Counted from the stretch's first letter, positions 44,747 through 56,997 are shown. The stretch: DNA of 64,000 nt from Flavimobilis marinus (GCF_900113055.1 NZ_FONZ01000002.1:62001-126000), one strand, 5' to 3'. Notes: generated by a model from the letters alone, not told the origin. A program made the numbers and translations.

Positions 44747-44780
44747 GGCCGCAGTGACCGCGAGGGGAAGGGGCACGATC

Positions 44781-45608
44781 ATGTCGCAGTCGGAGCAGTC
44801 AGTCCTGGAGGGAATCGTCGCCGGGGTGCGGCTCGACCTCGCCGAACGCCAGGCCACCACGTCGTTGGACGACCTCAAGGAGCGGGCGGCCCGGCTGCCC
44901 GGGGCGATCGACTGCCTGCAGCGTCTGCACGACGCTGACGCAGTCTCGATCATCGCCGAGGTCAAGCGTTCGAGCCCGAGCAAGGGTGCGCTCGCGCAGA
45001 TCGACGACCCCGCCACCCACGCAGCCGAGTACGAGGCCGGGGGAGCGTGCGCGATCAGCGTGCTCACCGAGCAGCGTCGCTTCGGCGGCAGCCTCGCGGA
45101 CCTCGACGCCGTCCGCGCCCGCGTCGACGTCCCGGTCCTGCGCAAGGACTTCATCGTCACGCCGTACCAGGTGTGGGAGGCGCGCGCCCACGGCGCCGAC
45201 CTCGTCCTGCTGATCGTCGCGGCGCTCGAGCAGACCGTCCTGGAGTCGCTCGTGGAGCGCGTCCACTCCCTCGGCATGACGGCGCTCGTCGAGGTGCACA
45301 CGCTCGACGAGGTCACCCGCGCCGTCGACGCCGGCGCCCGCGTCATCGGCGTCAACGCCCGCAACCTCAAGACGCTCGAGATCGACCGGACGACGTTCGC
45401 GCGGCTCGCGCCGGCGATCCCGACCGGCATCGTCCGGATCGCCGAGTCCGGCGTGCGCGGCCCGCACGACGTGATGGACTACGCCCGCTCCGGCGCGGAC
45501 GCGGTGCTCGTCGGGGAGGCGCTCGTGACCGACACCGACCCGCGCTCCTCGGTGGCCGCTCTCGTGGCCGCTGGTGCGCATCCCTCGCTGCGCGCCGTGC
45601 GCTCCTGA
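44781..45608 (+). CDS. trpC: indole-3-glycerol phosphate synthase
   Basis: 275 residues from ATG 44781, behind a GGGGAAGGGG-type ribosome binding site; GTG 44754 is in frame. It closes the indole ring from Cd[15 protein letters not shown] contains the catalytic lysine; VLRKDFIV and [10 protein letters not shown] are canonical, and [12 protein letters not shown] binds phosphate. No TrpF domain is fused; actinobacteria usually rely on PriA for that step. Confidence 0.95.
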   Translation: MSQSEQSVLEGIVAGVRLDLAERQATTSLDDLKERAARLPGAIDCLQRLHDADAVSIIAEVKRSSPSKGALAQIDDPATHAAEYEAGGACAISVLTEQRRFGGSLADLDAVRARVDVPVLRKDFIVTPYQVWEARAHGADLVLLIVAALEQTVLESLVERVHSLGMTALVEVHTLDEVTRAVDAGARVIGVNARNLKTLEIDRTTFARLAPAIPTGIVRIAESGVRGPHDVMDYARSGADAVLVGEALVTDTDPRSSVAALVAAGAHPSLRAVRS

Positions 45609-45694
45609 CCCAGCACCTCCCGCCCTCGCCCGAGCCACGGGCCGGGCATCGACGAACGACGGCGGCCCCACCGCCACGAGAGAAGAGGCAGCAC

Positions 45695-46939
45695 GTGCCC
45701 GAGTCCTTGCAGAACCTGGCCGGTCCCTACTTCGGCGAGTTCGGCGGCCGCTGGGTGCCCGAGGCTCTCGTGGCCGCGCTCGACGACCTCTCGGCGGCCT
45801 ACGAGGCCGCGAAGCAGGACCCGGCCTTCGCGGCGGAGCTCGCGCACCTGCACGCGACCTACTCGGGACGCCCGAGCATCCTCACCGAGGTCCCCCGGTT
45901 CGCCGAGCACGCCGGCGGCGTCCGCGTGCTGCTCAAGCGGGAGGACCTCAACCACACCGGCTCGCACAAGATCAACAACGTCCTCGGTCAGGCGCTCGTC
46001 ACCAAGCGGATCGGCAAGAAGCGCGTCATCGCGGAGACGGGTGCCGGCCAGCACGGCGTCGCCACCGCCACGGCGGCCGCGCTGTTCGACCTCGAGTGCG
46101 TCGTGTACATGGGTGAGGAGGACACCGAGCGGCAGGCGCTGAACGTGGCGCGCATGCGCCTACTCGGTGCCGAGGTCGTCCCCGTCACGGCGGGCTCGCG
46201 CACGCTCAAGGACGCGATCAACGAGGCCATGCGGGACTGGGTGACCAACGTCGAGTCCACCAACTACATCTTCGGCACGGCCGCCGGACCCCACCCGTTC
46301 CCGGCGATGGTGCGCGACTTCCAGCGGATCATCGGCGTCGAGGCGCGTCAGCAGGTCCTCGACCTCACCGGTCGCCTGCCCGACGTCGTCGCGGCGTGCG
46401 TCGGCGGCGGGTCCAACGCGATCGGCATCTTCGACGCCTTCCTGGACGACGAGTCCGTGCGTCTGGTCGGCCTCGAGGCCGGCGGCGACGGCGTCGAGAC
46501 CGGCCGCCACGCGTCGAGCATCACCGGTGGTGCGCCCGGCGTGCTGCACGGTGCGCGGTCGTTCCTGCTGCAGGACGCGGACGGCCAGACCAAGGAGAGC
46601 CACTCGATCTCTGCGGGCCTGGACTATCCCGGCGTCGGCCCGCAGCACGCGTTCCTGGCGTCGATCGGGCGCGCGGAGTACGAGCCCGTCACCGACGCCG
46701 AGGCGATGGAGGCGCTGCGGCTCCTCGCGCGCACGGAGGGCATCATCCCGGCGATCGAGTCCGCGCACGCGCTGGCCGGGGCCATGCGCCTCGGCCGTGC
46801 CGCGGCCGCAGCGGGCCGGACCGACGAGATCATCCTCGTGAACCTCTCAGGTCGCGGGGACAAGGACGTGGGCACCGCGGCACGGTGGTTCGACCTGGTC
46901 GACGCCGAGGCCCTGGGCACCGAGGGAGGAGACGCATGA
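45695..46939 (+). CDS. trpB: tryptophan synthase beta chain
   Basis: 414 residues from GTG with AGAAGAGG upstream. It condenses indole and serine using pyridoxal phosphate. [16 protein letters not shown] is the standard start, the PLP lysine is Lys92 in HTGSHKINN, and GGGSNAIG binds the cofactor phosphate. [12 protein letters not shown] and GLDYPGVGP are also intact. Overlaps trpA by 4 bases, consistent with the alpha-beta complex. Confidence 0.96.
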   Translation: MPESLQNLAGPYFGEFGGRWVPEALVAALDDLSAAYEAAKQDPAFAAELAHLHATYSGRPSILTEVPRFAEHAGGVRVLLKREDLNHTGSHKINNVLGQALVTKRIGKKRVIAETGAGQHGVATATAAALFDLECVVYMGEEDTERQALNVARMRLLGAEVVPVTAGSRTLKDAINEAMRDWVTNVESTNYIFGTAAGPHPFPAMVRDFQRIIGVEARQQVLDLTGRLPDVVAACVGGGSNAIGIFDAFLDDESVRLVGLEAGGDGVETGRHASSITGGAPGVLHGARSFLLQDADGQTKESHSISAGLDYPGVGPQHAFLASIGRAEYEPVTDAEAMEALRLLARTEGIIPAIESAHALAGAMRLGRAAAAAGRTDEIILVNLSGRGDKDVGTAARWFDLVDAEALGTEGGDA

Positions 46940-47754
46940 GCATCACCGCTGCGAGGCTGGACGCTGTGCGAGCCGAGGGGCGCGCCGCGCTGGTGGGGTA
47001 CCTGCCGGTCGGCTTCCCGACCGTCTCCGGGTCGATCGACGCCGTGCGCGCGATGATCGAGGCGGGCGCCGACGTCGTCGAGCTGGGGGTGCCGTACTCG
47101 GACCCCGTGATGGACGGCTCGACCATCCAACAGGCCGTCGACGTCGCGCTCGGTAACGGCGTGCGGGTCAAGGACGTGTTCACGGTGATCGAGGCCGTCG
47201 CCGACCTGGGCGCGCCCGTGCTGGTCATGTCCTACTACAACCCGGTGCTGCGCTACGGCGTGGACGCGTTCGCACGCGACCTCGCCGCTGCGGGCGGCGC
47301 GGGGATCATCACGCCCGACCTCATCCCTGACGAGGCTGCCGAGTGGACCGCGGCCGCTGACGCTCGGGACCTGGACAAGGTCTTCCTCGTGGCGCCGTCG
47401 TCGACGCCAGAGCGCCTCCGGTCGACGGCCGCCGCCTCGCGCGGCTTCGTGTACGCGGCCTCGACGATGGGGGTCACGGGGGAGCGCGCCACGGTGGGCG
47501 GGGACGCCCAGGCGCTCGTCGCCCGCACCAGGGCCGCCGGCGCCGAGCGCGTGTGCGTCGGCCTGGGGGTGTCTCGTGCCGAGCAGGCTGCGGAGGTCGG
47601 CAGCTACGCCGACGGCGTCATCGTGGGATCGGCGTTCGTGCGCCCGCTCCTCGGTGACGGTCCGTTCTCCGAGCGCGTCGAGGCCATGTCTCGCGTCGTC
47701 TCCTCGCTCGCCGGCGGTGTCGCCTCTGCGCGTACCTCAGGAGCGCCCGCGTGA
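46936..47754 (+). CDS. trpA: tryptophan synthase alpha chain
   Basis: 272 residues. It cleaves indole-glycerol phosphate and passes indole through a tunnel to TrpB. Catalytic Glu49 and Asp60 are in [15 protein letters not shown] at exactly the classical positions. YYNPVLRYG and the phosphate-binding end [10 protein letters not shown] are intact. Overlaps trpB and lgt by 4 bases each. Confidence 0.96.
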   Translation: MSITAARLDAVRAEGRAALVGYLPVGFPTVSGSIDAVRAMIEAGADVVELGVPYSDPVMDGSTIQQAVDVALGNGVRVKDVFTVIEAVADLGAPVLVMSYYNPVLRYGVDAFARDLAAAGGAGIITPDLIPDEAAEWTAAADARDLDKVFLVAPSSTPERLRSTAAASRGFVYAASTMGVTGERATVGGDAQALVARTRAAGAERVCVGLGVSRAEQAAEVGSYADGVIVGSAFVRPLLGDGPFSERVEAMSRVVSSLAGGVASARTSGAPA

Positions 47755-48692
47755 TCGCCGCCCTCGCTGCGTCGATCCCCAGCCCGTCGGAGGGCGTCTG
47801 GCACCTCGGTCCGGTGCCGCTGCGCGCCTACGCCCTCGCGATCATCGCGGGCATCGTCGCCGCAGCCTGGCTGACCAGCAAGCGGTGGGCCGCTCGGGGA
47901 GGCGACCCCGAGGAAGTCATCACGATCACCTACTGGGCCGTGCCGTTCGGGATCGTCGGTGGGCGGATCTACCACGTGTTCTCCTCGCCCGACGCCTACT
48001 GGGGCGAGGGCGGTGAACCCATCCGCGCGCTCTACATCTGGCAGGGCGGGCTCGGGATCTGGGGTGCGGTCGCGCTCGGCGCCGTGGGCGCGTACATCGG
48101 CTGCCGACGCGAGGGCGTGCGGTTCTCGTCGTTCGCCGACGCCGTCGCGCCCGGGCTGCTCGTCGCCCAGGCCATCGGCCGCCTCGGCAACTGGTTCAAC
48201 CAGGAGCTCTTCGGCGGGCCGACGACGCTGCCGTGGGGCCTCGAGGTCGACCCGGCGGCGGCGATCAGCGCTGGACAGGAGGTCGGGGTGCTGTTCCACC
48301 CGACGTTCCTGTACGAGCTCGTCTGGAACCTTGCCGCGGCCGCCTTGATCATCTGGCTCGACCGTCGGTACCGCCTGGGTGGCGGACGGGTGTTCTTCCT
48401 CTACGTCGCGCTGTACACCGCGGGCCGGGTCTGGATCGAGATGCTCCGGGTCGACCCCGCCGAGCTGGTGCTCGGCCTCCGGCTCAACGTCTGGACGTCG
48501 ATCCTGCTGGGCGTCGGTGCCATCATCGCGTTCGTGGTCGCCACGCGACGAGGCGCACCACGCGAGGCGACCGTCTACCTGGATCCGGAGCGCGCAGCGG
48601 CCTCGTCGGGCGACGCCGCGACGGCCGAGTCCGACCACGAGCCCGAGCGCACGGAGGCCGACCCTGTTCAGGGACCTTCGTCTCAGATGTAG
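47751..48692 (+). CDS. lgt: prolipoprotein diacylglyceryl transferase
   Basis: 313 residues from the GTG overlapping trpA. Membrane enzyme that attaches diacylglycerol to the lipobox cysteine of prolipoproteins; the window alone has three such substrates. Seven hydrophobic segments are visible. GGRIYHV and the signature GRLGNWFNQELFG carry the essential Arg and Asn. The C-terminal acidic tail is typical of actinobacteria. The trpA-lgt link is also found in mycobacteria. Confidence 0.95.
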   Translation: MIAALAASIPSPSEGVWHLGPVPLRAYALAIIAGIVAAAWLTSKRWAARGGDPEEVITITYWAVPFGIVGGRIYHVFSSPDAYWGEGGEPIRALYIWQGGLGIWGAVALGAVGAYIGCRREGVRFSSFADAVAPGLLVAQAIGRLGNWFNQELFGGPTTLPWGLEVDPAAAISAGQEVGVLFHPTFLYELVWNLAAAALIIWLDRRYRLGGGRVFFLYVALYTAGRVWIEMLRVDPAELVLGLRLNVWTSILLGVGAIIAFVVATRRGAPREATVYLDPERAAASSGDAATAESDHEPERTEADPVQGPSSQM

Positions 48693-48810
48693 AGCGGTGA
48701 ATGTCCACCGTTGACGGGCGCGTAGGATGACCACGCCAGGGTCAACGGCGTCCCGAAGCTCATTGTCGAAATAGTCCGGCACCCGCCGGGCGTCCGTAAG
48801 GACGGTGTGC

Positions 48811-51800
48811 ATGACCATGTCGCTGAACCACGCCACGACCCCTGGCCGCGCCGTGCCCCCCGCAGCGACAGGTCTCTATGACCCCTCGGCTGAGCACGAC
48901 GCCTGTGGTGTCGCGTTCGTCGCGACGCTGCGCGGCACACCGGGGCGCGACATCGTCGACGCCGCGCTCACGGCGTTGCTCAACCTCGACCACCGCGGCG
49001 CGGTCGGAGCCGAGGAGAGCAGCGGCGACGGCGCCGGGATCCTCACCCAGATCCCCGACGCCTTCCTGCGCGACGTCGTCCCCGCCGAGCTTCCCCCCGC
49101 CGGCTTCTACGCGATCGGGACCGCGTTCCTCCCGCAGGACTCCGACGACGCCGCGAAGGCGATGCACGGCGTCAACGAGATCGCGGTCTCCGAGCGCCTC
49201 GAGGTGCTCGCGTGGCGCGACGTCCCCGTCACGGCCGACCTCGTCGGCCCCACGGCGCGCGCGTCGATGCCGACCTTCCGCCAGCTCGTCCTCGCGGACC
49301 CGGAGCGCCAGCTGAGCGGCCTGGAGCTCGACCGGCGGACGTACCGCGTGCGCAAGCGCGCCGAGCACGAGCTCGGGGTGTTCTTCGCGTCGCTCTCCGC
49401 GCGGACCCTCACGTACAAGGGGATGCTCACCACGGCGCAGCTCGAGCCGTTCTTCCCGGACCTCTCCGACCCGCGGTACGCCTCCGAGCTCGCCCTCGTG
49501 CACTCACGCTTCTCCACGAACACCTTCCCCTCCTGGCCGCTCGCGCAGCCGTTCCGGATGATCGCCCACAACGGCGAGATCAACACGGTGCGCGGCAACC
49601 GCAACTGGATGGCCGCGCGCGAGGGCATGCTCGCCAGCGACCGGCTGGGCGACCTCGCGCCGCTGCTGCCGGTGAACACGGCGGGCTCGAGCGACTCGGC
49701 GAGCTTCGACGAGGTCCTCGAGCTGCTGCACCTCGGCGGACGCTCGTTGCCGCACGCGGTGATGATGATGATCCCCGAGGCCTGGGAGAACGCGGAGTCC
49801 ATGGACCCCGCGCGTCGGGCGTTCTACGACTATCACGCGAACCTCATCGAGCCGTGGGACGGCCCGGCGAACCTGAACTTCACCGACGGCACCCTGATCG
49901 GCGCGGTGCTCGACCGCAACGGGCTGCGCCCCGGTCGGTTCTGGGTCACCGAGGACGGCCTCGTCGTCCTCGCCAGCGAAGCCGGCGTCCTGGACCTCGA
50001 CCCCGCGACGATCGTCCGCAAGGGCAGGCTCGAGCCGGGCCGCATGTTCCTCGTGGACACCGGCCAGGGCCGGATCATCGAGGACGACGAGGTCAAGGCG
50101 CAGATCGCCGCCCAGCGTCCGTACGCGCAGTGGGTGCAGGAGAACGAGGTCTACCTCGACCAGCTTCCCGAGCGTGAGCACATCGCGCACAGCCCGGCGT
50201 CCGTGCACCGCCGTCAGCGTGCCTTCGGCTTCACCAGCGAGGAGGTCAGCCTCCTGCTCACGCCCATGGGTGCCACCGGAGCCGAGCCGCTCGGTGCGAT
50301 GGGTTCGGACACCCCGATCGCCGTCCTGTCCAAGCGACCGCGACTGCTGTTCGACTACTTCGCGCAGATGTTCGCCCAGGTGACCAACCCGCCGCTGGAC
50401 GCCATCCGCGAGGAGCTGGTCACCTCGATCGGCGGGGCGATCGGCCCTGAGCCGAACCTGCTCGCGGAGGTGCCGGAGCATGCGCGCAAGCTGATCCTGC
50501 CCTTCCCGGTCATCGACAACGACCAGCTGGCCAAGATCGTGCACATCGCCCGCGACCCGGGGCTCGCCGGGATCTTCCGCGCCGAGCGCGTGCGCGGTCT
50601 CTACCGCGTCGAGGGCGGGGGAGCCGCGCTCGAGGCGCGCCTCGAGGAGATCTTCGACCAGGTGGACGACGCGATCGCGAGCGGCGCGAACTTCATCGTG
50701 CTGTCGGACCGTGACGCGAACGCCCACATGGCGGCGATCCCGTCGCTGCTGCTGTCGAGCGCCGTGCACCATCACCTGCTGCGCCGGCGCACCCGGACCC
50801 AGGTCTCGCTCGTCGTCGAGGCGGGGGACGTGCGCGAGGTCCACCACGTCGCGCTGCTGATCGGCTACGGCGCCGCAGCCGTGAACCCGTACCTCGCCAT
50901 GGAGACGGTCGAGCAGCTCGCCCACCAGGGCTTCATCGAGGCCGCACCCGAGGCCGCCGTCGCCAACGTCATCAAGGCGCTCGGCAAGGGCGTGCTCAAG
51001 GTGATGAGCAAGATGGGCATCTCGACGATCGCGTCGTACCGCGGCGCACAGACGTTCGAGGCCCTCGGGCTCTCGCACCAGGTGGTCGAGAAGTACTTCT
51101 CGGGGACCACGACCCGGCTCGGGGGCGTCGGCATCGACGTCATCGCGGCCGAGGTCGCTGCCCGCCACGCCGAGGCCTACCCGGCCTCCGGCAACAAGCT
51201 GCCTCACGAGGGTCTCGCCGTGGGCGGCGAGTACCAGTGGCGGCGTATGGGCGAGGAGCACCTGTTCGACCCCGAGACGGTGTTCCGTCTCCAGCACTCG
51301 ACGCGCACGCGGCAGCTGGACATCTTCCGGCAGTACACGCGACGCGTGGACGACCAGTCCGAGCGCCTCATGACGCTCCGCGGGCTGCTGACCTTCGCCC
51401 CCGACCGGGAGCCCGTGCCGCTCGACGAGGTCGAGTCCGTCGCTGACATCGTCAAGCGGTTCAACACCGGAGCCATGTCGTACGGGTCGATCTCGGCCGA
51501 GGCCCACGAGACGCTCGCGATCGCCATGAACACCCTGGGCGGGCGTTCGAACACCGGCGAGGGCGGGGAGGACTCGGACCGTCTGCACGACCCGCTGCGG
51601 CGCTCCAAGGTCAAGCAGGTCGCCTCCGGCCGGTTCGGGGTGACCTCCGAGTACCTGACCTTCGCGGACGACATCCAGATCAAGCTGGCCCAGGGCGCCA
51701 AGCCCGGCGAGGGCGGTCAGCTGCCCGGACCCAAGGTCTACCCGTGGGTCGCCAAGACGCGGCACTCCACTCCCGGCGTCGGGCTCATCTCCCCGCCGCC

Positions 51801-53385
51801 GCACCACGACATCTACTCGATCGAGGACCTCGCGCAGCTCGTCCACGACTGCAAGAACGCGAACCCGTCGGCACGGGTGCACGTCAAGCTGGTGTCGGAG
51901 TTCGGCGTCGGCACCGTGGCGACCGGTGTGTCCAAGGCGCACGCGGACGTCGTCCTCATCTCGGGGCACGACGGCGGCACGGGCGCGAGCCCGCTGACGT
52001 CGCTCAAGCACGCCGGGACGCCGTGGGAGCTCGGTCTGGCCGAGACCCAGCAGACCCTCGTGCTGAACAACCTGCGCGACCGGATCGTCGTGCAGGTCGA
52101 CGGCCAGCTGAAGACGGGTCGCGACGTCGTCGTGGCGGCGCTGCTCGGGGCCGAGGAGTTCGGCTTCGCCACGGCTCCGATGGTCGTCTCCGGCTGCATC
52201 ATGATGCGCGTCTGTCATCTCGACACGTGCCCGGTGGGCGTCGCGACCCAGAACCCCGAGCTGCGTGCGCGGTTCTCCGGCAAGCCCGAGTTCGTGATCA
52301 CGTTCTTCGAGTTCATCGCCCAGGAGGTGCGTGAGTACCTGGCGTCGCTCGGGTTCCGCACCCTCGACGAGGCGATCGGCCAGGTGCAGGCGCTCGATGC
52401 CCGCCGTGCCGTCGACCACTGGAAGGCCTCCGGGCTCGACCTGCGCCCCGTGCTCGTCCGCCCGCAGCCGCTGCCCGGATCGTCGCTGCGGTGCACCGAG
52501 CGTCAGGACCACGGCCTCGACCGGGCCCTGGACAACCAGCTCATCGCCCAGGCCGAGCCGGCGCTGGAGCGCGGGGAGCCCGTGCAGCTGTCGTTCTCGG
52601 TGCGGAACGTCAACCGGACTATCGGCACGATGCTCGGTCACGAGGTCACGCGCCGGTACGCGGCCGCGGGCCTCCCGGACGACACGATCGACGTGACGCT
52701 GACGGGGTCGGCCGGACAGTCGCTCGGCGCATTCCTGCCGCGCGGCGTGACGCTCCGCTTGTTCGGCGACGCGAACGACTACGTCGGCAAGGGGCTGTCG
52801 GGCGGTCGGATCGTCGTGCGCCCCGACCGCGCCTCGGTCCTGTCCGGACCCGCGAACGTCATCGCGGGCAACGTCATCGGCTACGGCGCGACCTCGGGCG
52901 AGGTGTTCCTGCGCGGGGCTGTGGGCGAGCGCTTCGCGGTCCGCAACTCGGGTGCCACGCTCGTCGTCGAGGGTGTGGGCGACCACGCCTGCGAGTACAT
53001 GACGGGCGGCACGGTGCTGGTGCTCGGCCGCACGGGCCGGAACTTCGGCGCCGGGATGTCCGGCGGCAGCGCGTACGTCCTCGACCTCGACAGGTCGCGC
53101 CTGAACTCGGCCGCGATCGCGGCGGGAGAGCTTGACGTGGCACCGGTCGACGACGAGGACCTCGCCCTCGTGCGCACGCTCCTCGAGCGTCATGTGGCCG
53201 AGACCCAGTCGGCACTCGCAGCCGAGCTCCTGAGCGACCTCGAAGGCGCTCGGGACCGGCTGTCCCGCATCGTCCCCACGGGCTACTCACGCATGCGTGC
53301 CGTGCTCGCACAGGCGCAGGCGGACGGCGTCGACGCCAGCGCACCCGGTGGCTGGGACCAGATCTTGGAGGCGGCTCGTGGCTGA
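48811..53385 (+). CDS. gltB: glutamate synthase (NADPH) large subunit
   Basis: 1524 residues. It makes two glutamates from glutamine and 2-oxoglutarate. AAGGAC fits ATG 48811; GTG 48805 and ATG 48817 are alternatives. A propeptide ends before the N-terminal nucleophile Cys32 (HDACGVAF), the glutaminase domain runs to about residue 430, and the central and FMN-binding domains follow. The 3Fe-4S cysteines are in [17 protein letters not shown]-terminal beta-helix domain (GXXG repeats such as GGRIVVRP) ends the protein. The stop overlaps gltD by 8 bases. Confidence 0.96.
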   Translation: MTMSLNHATTPGRAVPPAATGLYDPSAEHDACGVAFVATLRGTPGRDIVDAALTALLNLDHRGAVGAEESSGDGAGILTQIPDAFLRDVVPAELPPAGFYAIGTAFLPQDSDDAAKAMHGVNEIAVSERLEVLAWRDVPVTADLVGPTARASMPTFRQLVLADPERQLSGLELDRRTYRVRKRAEHELGVFFASLSARTLTYKGMLTTAQLEPFFPDLSDPRYASELALVHSRFSTNTFPSWPLAQPFRMIAHNGEINTVRGNRNWMAAREGMLASDRLGDLAPLLPVNTAGSSDSASFDEVLELLHLGGRSLPHAVMMMIPEAWENAESMDPARRAFYDYHANLIEPWDGPANLNFTDGTLIGAVLDRNGLRPGRFWVTEDGLVVLASEAGVLDLDPATIVRKGRLEPGRMFLVDTGQGRIIEDDEVKAQIAAQRPYAQWVQENEVYLDQLPEREHIAHSPASVHRRQRAFGFTSEEVSLLLTPMGATGAEPLGAMGSDTPIAVLSKRPRLLFDYFAQMFAQVTNPPLDAIREELVTSIGGAIGPEPNLLAEVPEHARKLILPFPVIDNDQLAKIVHIARDPGLAGIFRAERVRGLYRVEGGGAALEARLEEIFDQVDDAIASGANFIVLSDRDANAHMAAIPSLLLSSAVHHHLLRRRTRTQVSLVVEAGDVREVHHVALLIGYGAAAVNPYLAMETVEQLAHQGFIEAAPEAAVANVIKALGKGVLKVMSKMGISTIASYRGAQTFEALGLSHQVVEKYFSGTTTRLGGVGIDVIAAEVAARHAEAYPASGNKLPHEGLAVGGEYQWRRMGEEHLFDPETVFRLQHSTRTRQLDIFRQYTRRVDDQSERLMTLRGLLTFAPDREPVPLDEVESVADIVKRFNTGAMSYGSISAEAHETLAIAMNTLGGRSNTGEGGEDSDRLHDPLRRSKVKQVASGRFGVTSEYLTFADDIQIKLAQGAKPGEGGQLPGPKVYPWVAKTRHSTPGVGLISPPPHHDIYSIEDLAQLVHDCKNANPSARVHVKLVSEFGVGTVATGVSKAHADVVLISGHDGGTGASPLTSLKHAGTPWELGLAETQQTLVLNNLRDRIVVQVDGQLKTGRDVVVAALLGAEEFGFATAPMVVSGCIMMRVCHLDTCPVGVATQNPELRARFSGKPEFVITFFEFIAQEVREYLASLGFRTLDEAIGQVQALDARRAVDHWKASGLDLRPVLVRPQPLPGSSLRCTERQDHGLDRALDNQLIAQAEPALERGEPVQLSFSVRNVNRTIGTMLGHEVTRRYAAAGLPDDTIDVTLTGSAGQSLGAFLPRGVTLRLFGDANDYVGKGLSGGRIVVRPDRASVLSGPANVIAGNVIGYGATSGEVFLRGAVGERFAVRNSGATLVVEGVGDHACEYMTGGTVLVLGRTGRNFGAGMSGGSAYVLDLDRSRLNSAAIAAGELDVAPVDDEDLALVRTLLERHVAETQSALAAELLSDLEGARDRLSRIVPTGYSRMRAVLAQAQADGVDASAPGGWDQILEAARG

Positions 53386-54856
53386 CCCACGCGGATTCCT
53401 GAAGGCTCGTGACCGCGAGCTCCCTACCGACCGTCCGGTGCCGATCCGGCTCATGGACTGGCGCGAGGTGCACGAGTACCGCGCGCAGCACCCGGACGAC
53501 CAGCAGATGCTGCGCCGACAGGCCGGACGCTGCATGGACTGCGGCATCCCGTTCTGCCACAACGGCTGCCCGCTGGGGAACCTGATCCCCGAGTGGAACG
53601 ACCTGGTGTGGCGGGGGCAGTACGCCGAGGCGATCGAGCGGCTGCACGCGACCAACAACTTCCCCGAGTTCACGGGCAGGATCTGCCCCGCGCCGTGCGA
53701 GTCGTCGTGCGTCCTGGGCATCAACCAGCCCGCGGTGACCATCAAGAGCGTCGAGGTCTCGATCATCGACGAGGCGTTCGACCGTGGTCTGGTCACGCCG
53801 ATCGTGCCGCAGCGCCTCACCGGGCAGACGGTCGCCGTCGTCGGCTCCGGTCCTGCCGGCCTGGCCGCCGCCCAGCAGCTGACGCGCGCCGGGCACACGG
53901 TGGTCGTGTTCGAGCGCGACGACGAGCCCGGCGGCCTGCTGCGGTACGGCGTGCCGGACTTCAAGCTGGAGAAGCACCACATCGACCGGCGCCTGGACCA
54001 GATGCGTGCCGAGGGCACCCGCTTCCGCACCGGCGTCGAGGTCGGCGCGCCCGACCTCACGTGGACGGACCTGCGGGCACGCTACGACGCGGTCGTGATC
54101 GCGACGGGCGCCACGGTGCCACGCGATCTCCCGATCCCCGGGCGCGACCTCACCGGCATCCACTACGCGATGGAGTACCTGCACCAGGGCAACCGTGCGG
54201 TGGCCGGCAAGCCGGTGGAGGACCCGATCTCCGCCACGGGCAAGCACGTCGTGATCATCGGCGGCGGCGACACCGGTTCGGACTGCCTCGGCACCGCGCT
54301 CCGTCAGGGTGCCGCCTCGGTCACGACCCTGGCGATCGGCCTGACGCCGCCCCTCGAGCGGCCGGAGAACGCGCCGTGGCCCACCGAGCCGCACCTGTTC
54401 GAGGTCTCGACCTCGCACGCCGAGGGCGGTGAGCGTGAGTTCCTCGCCTCGACGGTCGAGTTCCGGGCCGACGCCGACGGCAACGTCCGGAGCCTGGTCG
54501 TGGCGACGACCGAGTACCAGCCGGACGGGCGCCGCGTGCCGGCGCCCGGAACCGAGCGGGAGATCCCGGCCGACCTCGTCCTGATCGCGATGGGCTTCAC
54601 CGGAGCGGAGGTCGAGCACCTGTCCGGGCAGATGGGCGCGGACGTCACCGGGCGTGGGCTCGTGGCGCGGGCCGACGACTTCGCGAGCTCGGTCGACGGG
54701 GTCTTCGTCGCCGGTGACGCTGGGCGGGGGCAGTCGCTGATCGTGTGGGCCATCGCGGAGGGTCGGTCCGCGGCCGCCGCCGTGGACGCGTACCTGCAGG
54801 GCACCTCCGAGCTGCCCGTCGCCGTCGCGGCGAGCACCATCGCACTGCGACCCTGA
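53378..54856 (+). CDS. gltD: glutamate synthase (NADPH) small subunit
   Basis: 492 residues from GTG. It transfers electrons from NADPH through FAD and Fe-S clusters to GltB. Two cysteine clusters lie near the N-terminus ([26 protein letters not shown]) for 4Fe-4S centres. The FAD fold is [17 protein letters not shown], the NADPH fold is [15 protein letters not shown], and [19 protein letters not shown] is the second FAD contact. Two short inverted repeats (54868-54888 and 54888-54903) after the stop may end the operon. Confidence 0.96.
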   Translation: MADPRGFLKARDRELPTDRPVPIRLMDWREVHEYRAQHPDDQQMLRRQAGRCMDCGIPFCHNGCPLGNLIPEWNDLVWRGQYAEAIERLHATNNFPEFTGRICPAPCESSCVLGINQPAVTIKSVEVSIIDEAFDRGLVTPIVPQRLTGQTVAVVGSGPAGLAAAQQLTRAGHTVVVFERDDEPGGLLRYGVPDFKLEKHHIDRRLDQMRAEGTRFRTGVEVGAPDLTWTDLRARYDAVVIATGATVPRDLPIPGRDLTGIHYAMEYLHQGNRAVAGKPVEDPISATGKHVVIIGGGDTGSDCLGTALRQGAASVTTLAIGLTPPLERPENAPWPTEPHLFEVSTSHAEGGEREFLASTVEFRADADGNVRSLVVATTEYQPDGRRVPAPGTEREIPADLVLIAMGFTGAEVEHLSGQMGADVTGRGLVARADDFASSVDGVFVAGDAGRGQSLIVWAIAEGRSAAAAVDAYLQGTSELPVAVAASTIALRP

Positions 54857-54958
54857 GAACGGCGCGGCCGTGCCCCGCGCGAGCACGGACGGCCATAGCC
54901 GTCGCGAGGGACGGACCACTCCGACCATCGTCCTAATGAGCCACTGCACGTCGTGAAC

Positions 54959-54964
54959 TAGGCT
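54959..54964 (+). promoter_or_regulatory. candidate leaderless -10 element TAGGCT
   Basis: Six bases before the ATG of pyk, although GGAGAT between them could also act as a weak ribosome binding site. Confidence 0.5.
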
Positions 54965-54970
54965 GGAGAT

Positions 54971-56404
54971 ATGCGCAGAGCAAAGATCGTATGCACCATC
55001 GGACCGGCGACGGCGTCGCCCGAGCAGCTTCAGAACCTGGTGGACGCCGGGATGGACGTTGCTCGTATCAACCGGAGCCACGGAGCTCCCGACGAGCACG
55101 AGGCGGTTTACCACAACGTCCGCGCCGCCGCGAAGGCCGCCGGCCGTCCGGTCGCCGTGCTGGTGGACCTGCAGGGCCCCAAGATCCGCCTCGGGCGGTT
55201 CGAGCGGGACGAGAAGTACTGGCTGAACGAGGGTGACGTCTTCACGATCACCACCGAGGACGTCGTGGGCACCAAGGAGCTGTGCTCCACCACCCACAAG
55301 GGCCTCCCCAACGACGCGCGCGTCGGCGACCCGATCCTCATCGACGACGGACGCGTCCTCGTGCGCATCACCGCCGTCGACGGTCCCCGCGTCGTCACCC
55401 GTGTCGAGGTCGGCGGTCCGGTGTCGAACAACAAGGGCCTCAACCTCCCGGGCGTCGCGGTCTCCGTGCCAGCGATGTCCGACAAGGACGAGACCGACCT
55501 GCGCTGGGCGATCCAGCTGGGCGCGGACATCATCGCCCTGTCGTTCGTGCGGAGCGCGGCCGACTACGCCGACGTCCGTCGCATCATGGAGGAGGAGGGC
55601 CGGATCCTTCCGGTCATCGCCAAGGTCGAGAAGCCGCAGGCGGTCGACAACCTCGTCGAGATCGTCGACGCGTTCGACGGCATCATGGTCGCTCGTGGCG
55701 ACCTCGGCGTCGAGCTCCCGCTCGAGCAGGTGCCGCTGGTCCAGAAGCGCGCCGTCGAGCTCGCTCGCCGCGCCGCCAAGCCCGTCATCGTGGCGACGCA
55801 GGTGCTCGAGTCGATGATCTCCGCGCCGCGTCCGACGCGCGCTGAGGCCTCTGACTGCGCCAACGCCGTCCTCGACGGTGCGGACGCTGTCATGCTCTCG
55901 GGCGAGACCAGCGTCGGCGAGTATCCGATCGAGGCCGTGCGGACCATGGCGCGGATCATCGAGGTCACCGAGGAGCTCGGTCGGGAGCGCATCGCGCCCC
56001 TCGGCTCCACGCCGCACACCCGCGGTGGTGCCATCACGCGCGCCGCTGCGGAGATCGGCGAGACGCTCGGGGTCAAGTACCTCGCGACCTTCACGCAGTC
56101 GGGCGACTCCGCGCGGCGCATGTCGCGTCTTCGCTCGGGCATCCCGCTCATCGCCTTCACGCCGGACGAGTCGGTCCGCAACGTGCTCGCGCTGAGCTGG
56201 GGCGTCCAGGCCGAGCTCGTGGCCCCGGTGAAGGACACGGACGCCATGGTGCACCTCGTGGACAAGACGCTGCGCGAGAAGGGCCTGGGGGAGAACGGCG
56301 ACTACGTCGTCGTCGTCGCCGGCGCCCCGGTCGGCGTCGTCGGCTCGACGAACTCGATCACCGTGCACAAGATCGGTGACGAGGCCGGCGGCCGCATCGC
56401 CTGA
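54971..56404 (+). CDS. pyk: pyruvate kinase
   Basis: 477 residues. Last step of glycolysis, making ATP from phosphoenolpyruvate. RRAKIVCTIGPA and ARINRSHG form the first ATP and phosphate contacts (Arg in place of the usual Phe, Met or Leu of RxNxSHG). VDLQGPKIRLG, IAKVEKPQA with the catalytic lysine, MVARGDLGVELP with the metal ligand and ATQVLESMI are intact. The C-terminal domain is complete. Followed by a strong bidirectional terminator. Confidence 0.96.
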   Translation: MRRAKIVCTIGPATASPEQLQNLVDAGMDVARINRSHGAPDEHEAVYHNVRAAAKAAGRPVAVLVDLQGPKIRLGRFERDEKYWLNEGDVFTITTEDVVGTKELCSTTHKGLPNDARVGDPILIDDGRVLVRITAVDGPRVVTRVEVGGPVSNNKGLNLPGVAVSVPAMSDKDETDLRWAIQLGADIIALSFVRSAADYADVRRIMEEEGRILPVIAKVEKPQAVDNLVEIVDAFDGIMVARGDLGVELPLEQVPLVQKRAVELARRAAKPVIVATQVLESMISAPRPTRAEASDCANAVLDGADAVMLSGETSVGEYPIEAVRTMARIIEVTEELGRERIAPLGSTPHTRGGAITRAAAEIGETLGVKYLATFTQSGDSARRMSRLRSGIPLIAFTPDESVRNVLALSWGVQAELVAPVKDTDAMVHLVDKTLREKGLGENGDYVVVVAGAPVGVVGSTNSITVHKIGDEAGGRIA

Positions 56405-56419
56405 TCTCGTACCGTCCCC

Positions 56420-56458
56420 CTGAGGGCGCCACCGACCACACGTCGGTGGCGCCCTCAG
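56420..56458. terminator. bidirectional terminator between pyk and DUF6328 gene
   Basis: A perfect 17-base inverted repeat with a 5-base loop. It ends pyk on the plus strand and overlaps the stop of the convergent minus-strand operon. Confidence 0.85.
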
Positions 56459-56997
56459 CGCCGTTCTGGCCCCTGAGCCTGGGCCCCCGAGCTCGACGGG
56501 TGAGGCTCGCCGGCCCGCCGACGCAGCGCGAGCGGCACGACGAGCCAGAGGACGACCAGCGCGCCGGCACCCACCAGGCCGGCGGTGATCGCGGCCGAGC
56601 GTGTCCCGACGACGTCGAAGAGCAGGAAGAGCGTCCCGACGAGGGCGAGGCCCAGGGTGGCGATCCCGGCCCGCGCGAGATGGTCGGCCTGCGACACCAG
56701 CTCGGCCTTCACGCGGCGCCCGAACACGGCGCGGTGCAGGCTGACCGGGGCGATCAGGAATCCGGTGGCCAGGACGCTCAGGCAGACGAGCACGAGGTAC
56801 GCGGTCACCTGGACGTCGTCGAGCTCGGTGAAGCGCGACTGGAACGGCACGGTCAGCAGGAAGCCGGTGAGGATCTGCGCGCCCGTCTGGGTCACGCGCA
56901 GCTCTTGCAGCAGCTCACCCCAGTTGCGGTCCGAGCGCTCGTCCTTGGTCTCGTGCCTGCCGCGGACCGTGCCCGCGGCAGGATCCGATGGGGTCAT
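56455..56997 (-). CDS. DUF6328 family membrane protein
   Basis: 180 residues. A charged N-terminus leads into NWGELLQELRVTQTGAQILTGFL, the family hallmark, and four membrane segments (about 38-55, 64-84, 106-126 and 132-155) follow. The C-terminal tail is basic and Pro/Ser-rich. Function unknown. The ATG overlaps the stop of the FUSC gene by 4 bases, so the two are coupled. Confidence 0.8.
   Translation of the reverse strand: MTPSDPAAGTVRGRHETKDERSDRNWGELLQELRVTQTGAQILTGFLLTVPFQSRFTELDDVQVTAYLVLVCLSVLATGFLIAPVSLHRAVFGRRVKAELVSQADHLARAGIATLGLALVGTLFLLFDVVGTRSAAITAGLVGAGALVVLWLVVPLALRRRAGEPHPSSSGAQAQGPERR

Noticed and set aside
49504-53193. 1229-codon open frame on the minus strand opposite gltB
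   Set aside because: Composition is that of a GC-rich antisense shadow (His, Arg, Gly, Asp, Val) with no recognisable domain, while the plus strand is an unambiguous gltB.
52874-56368. 1164-codon minus-strand frame opposite gltB, gltD and pyk
   Set aside because: Spans three well-supported plus-strand genes and has no motif of its own.
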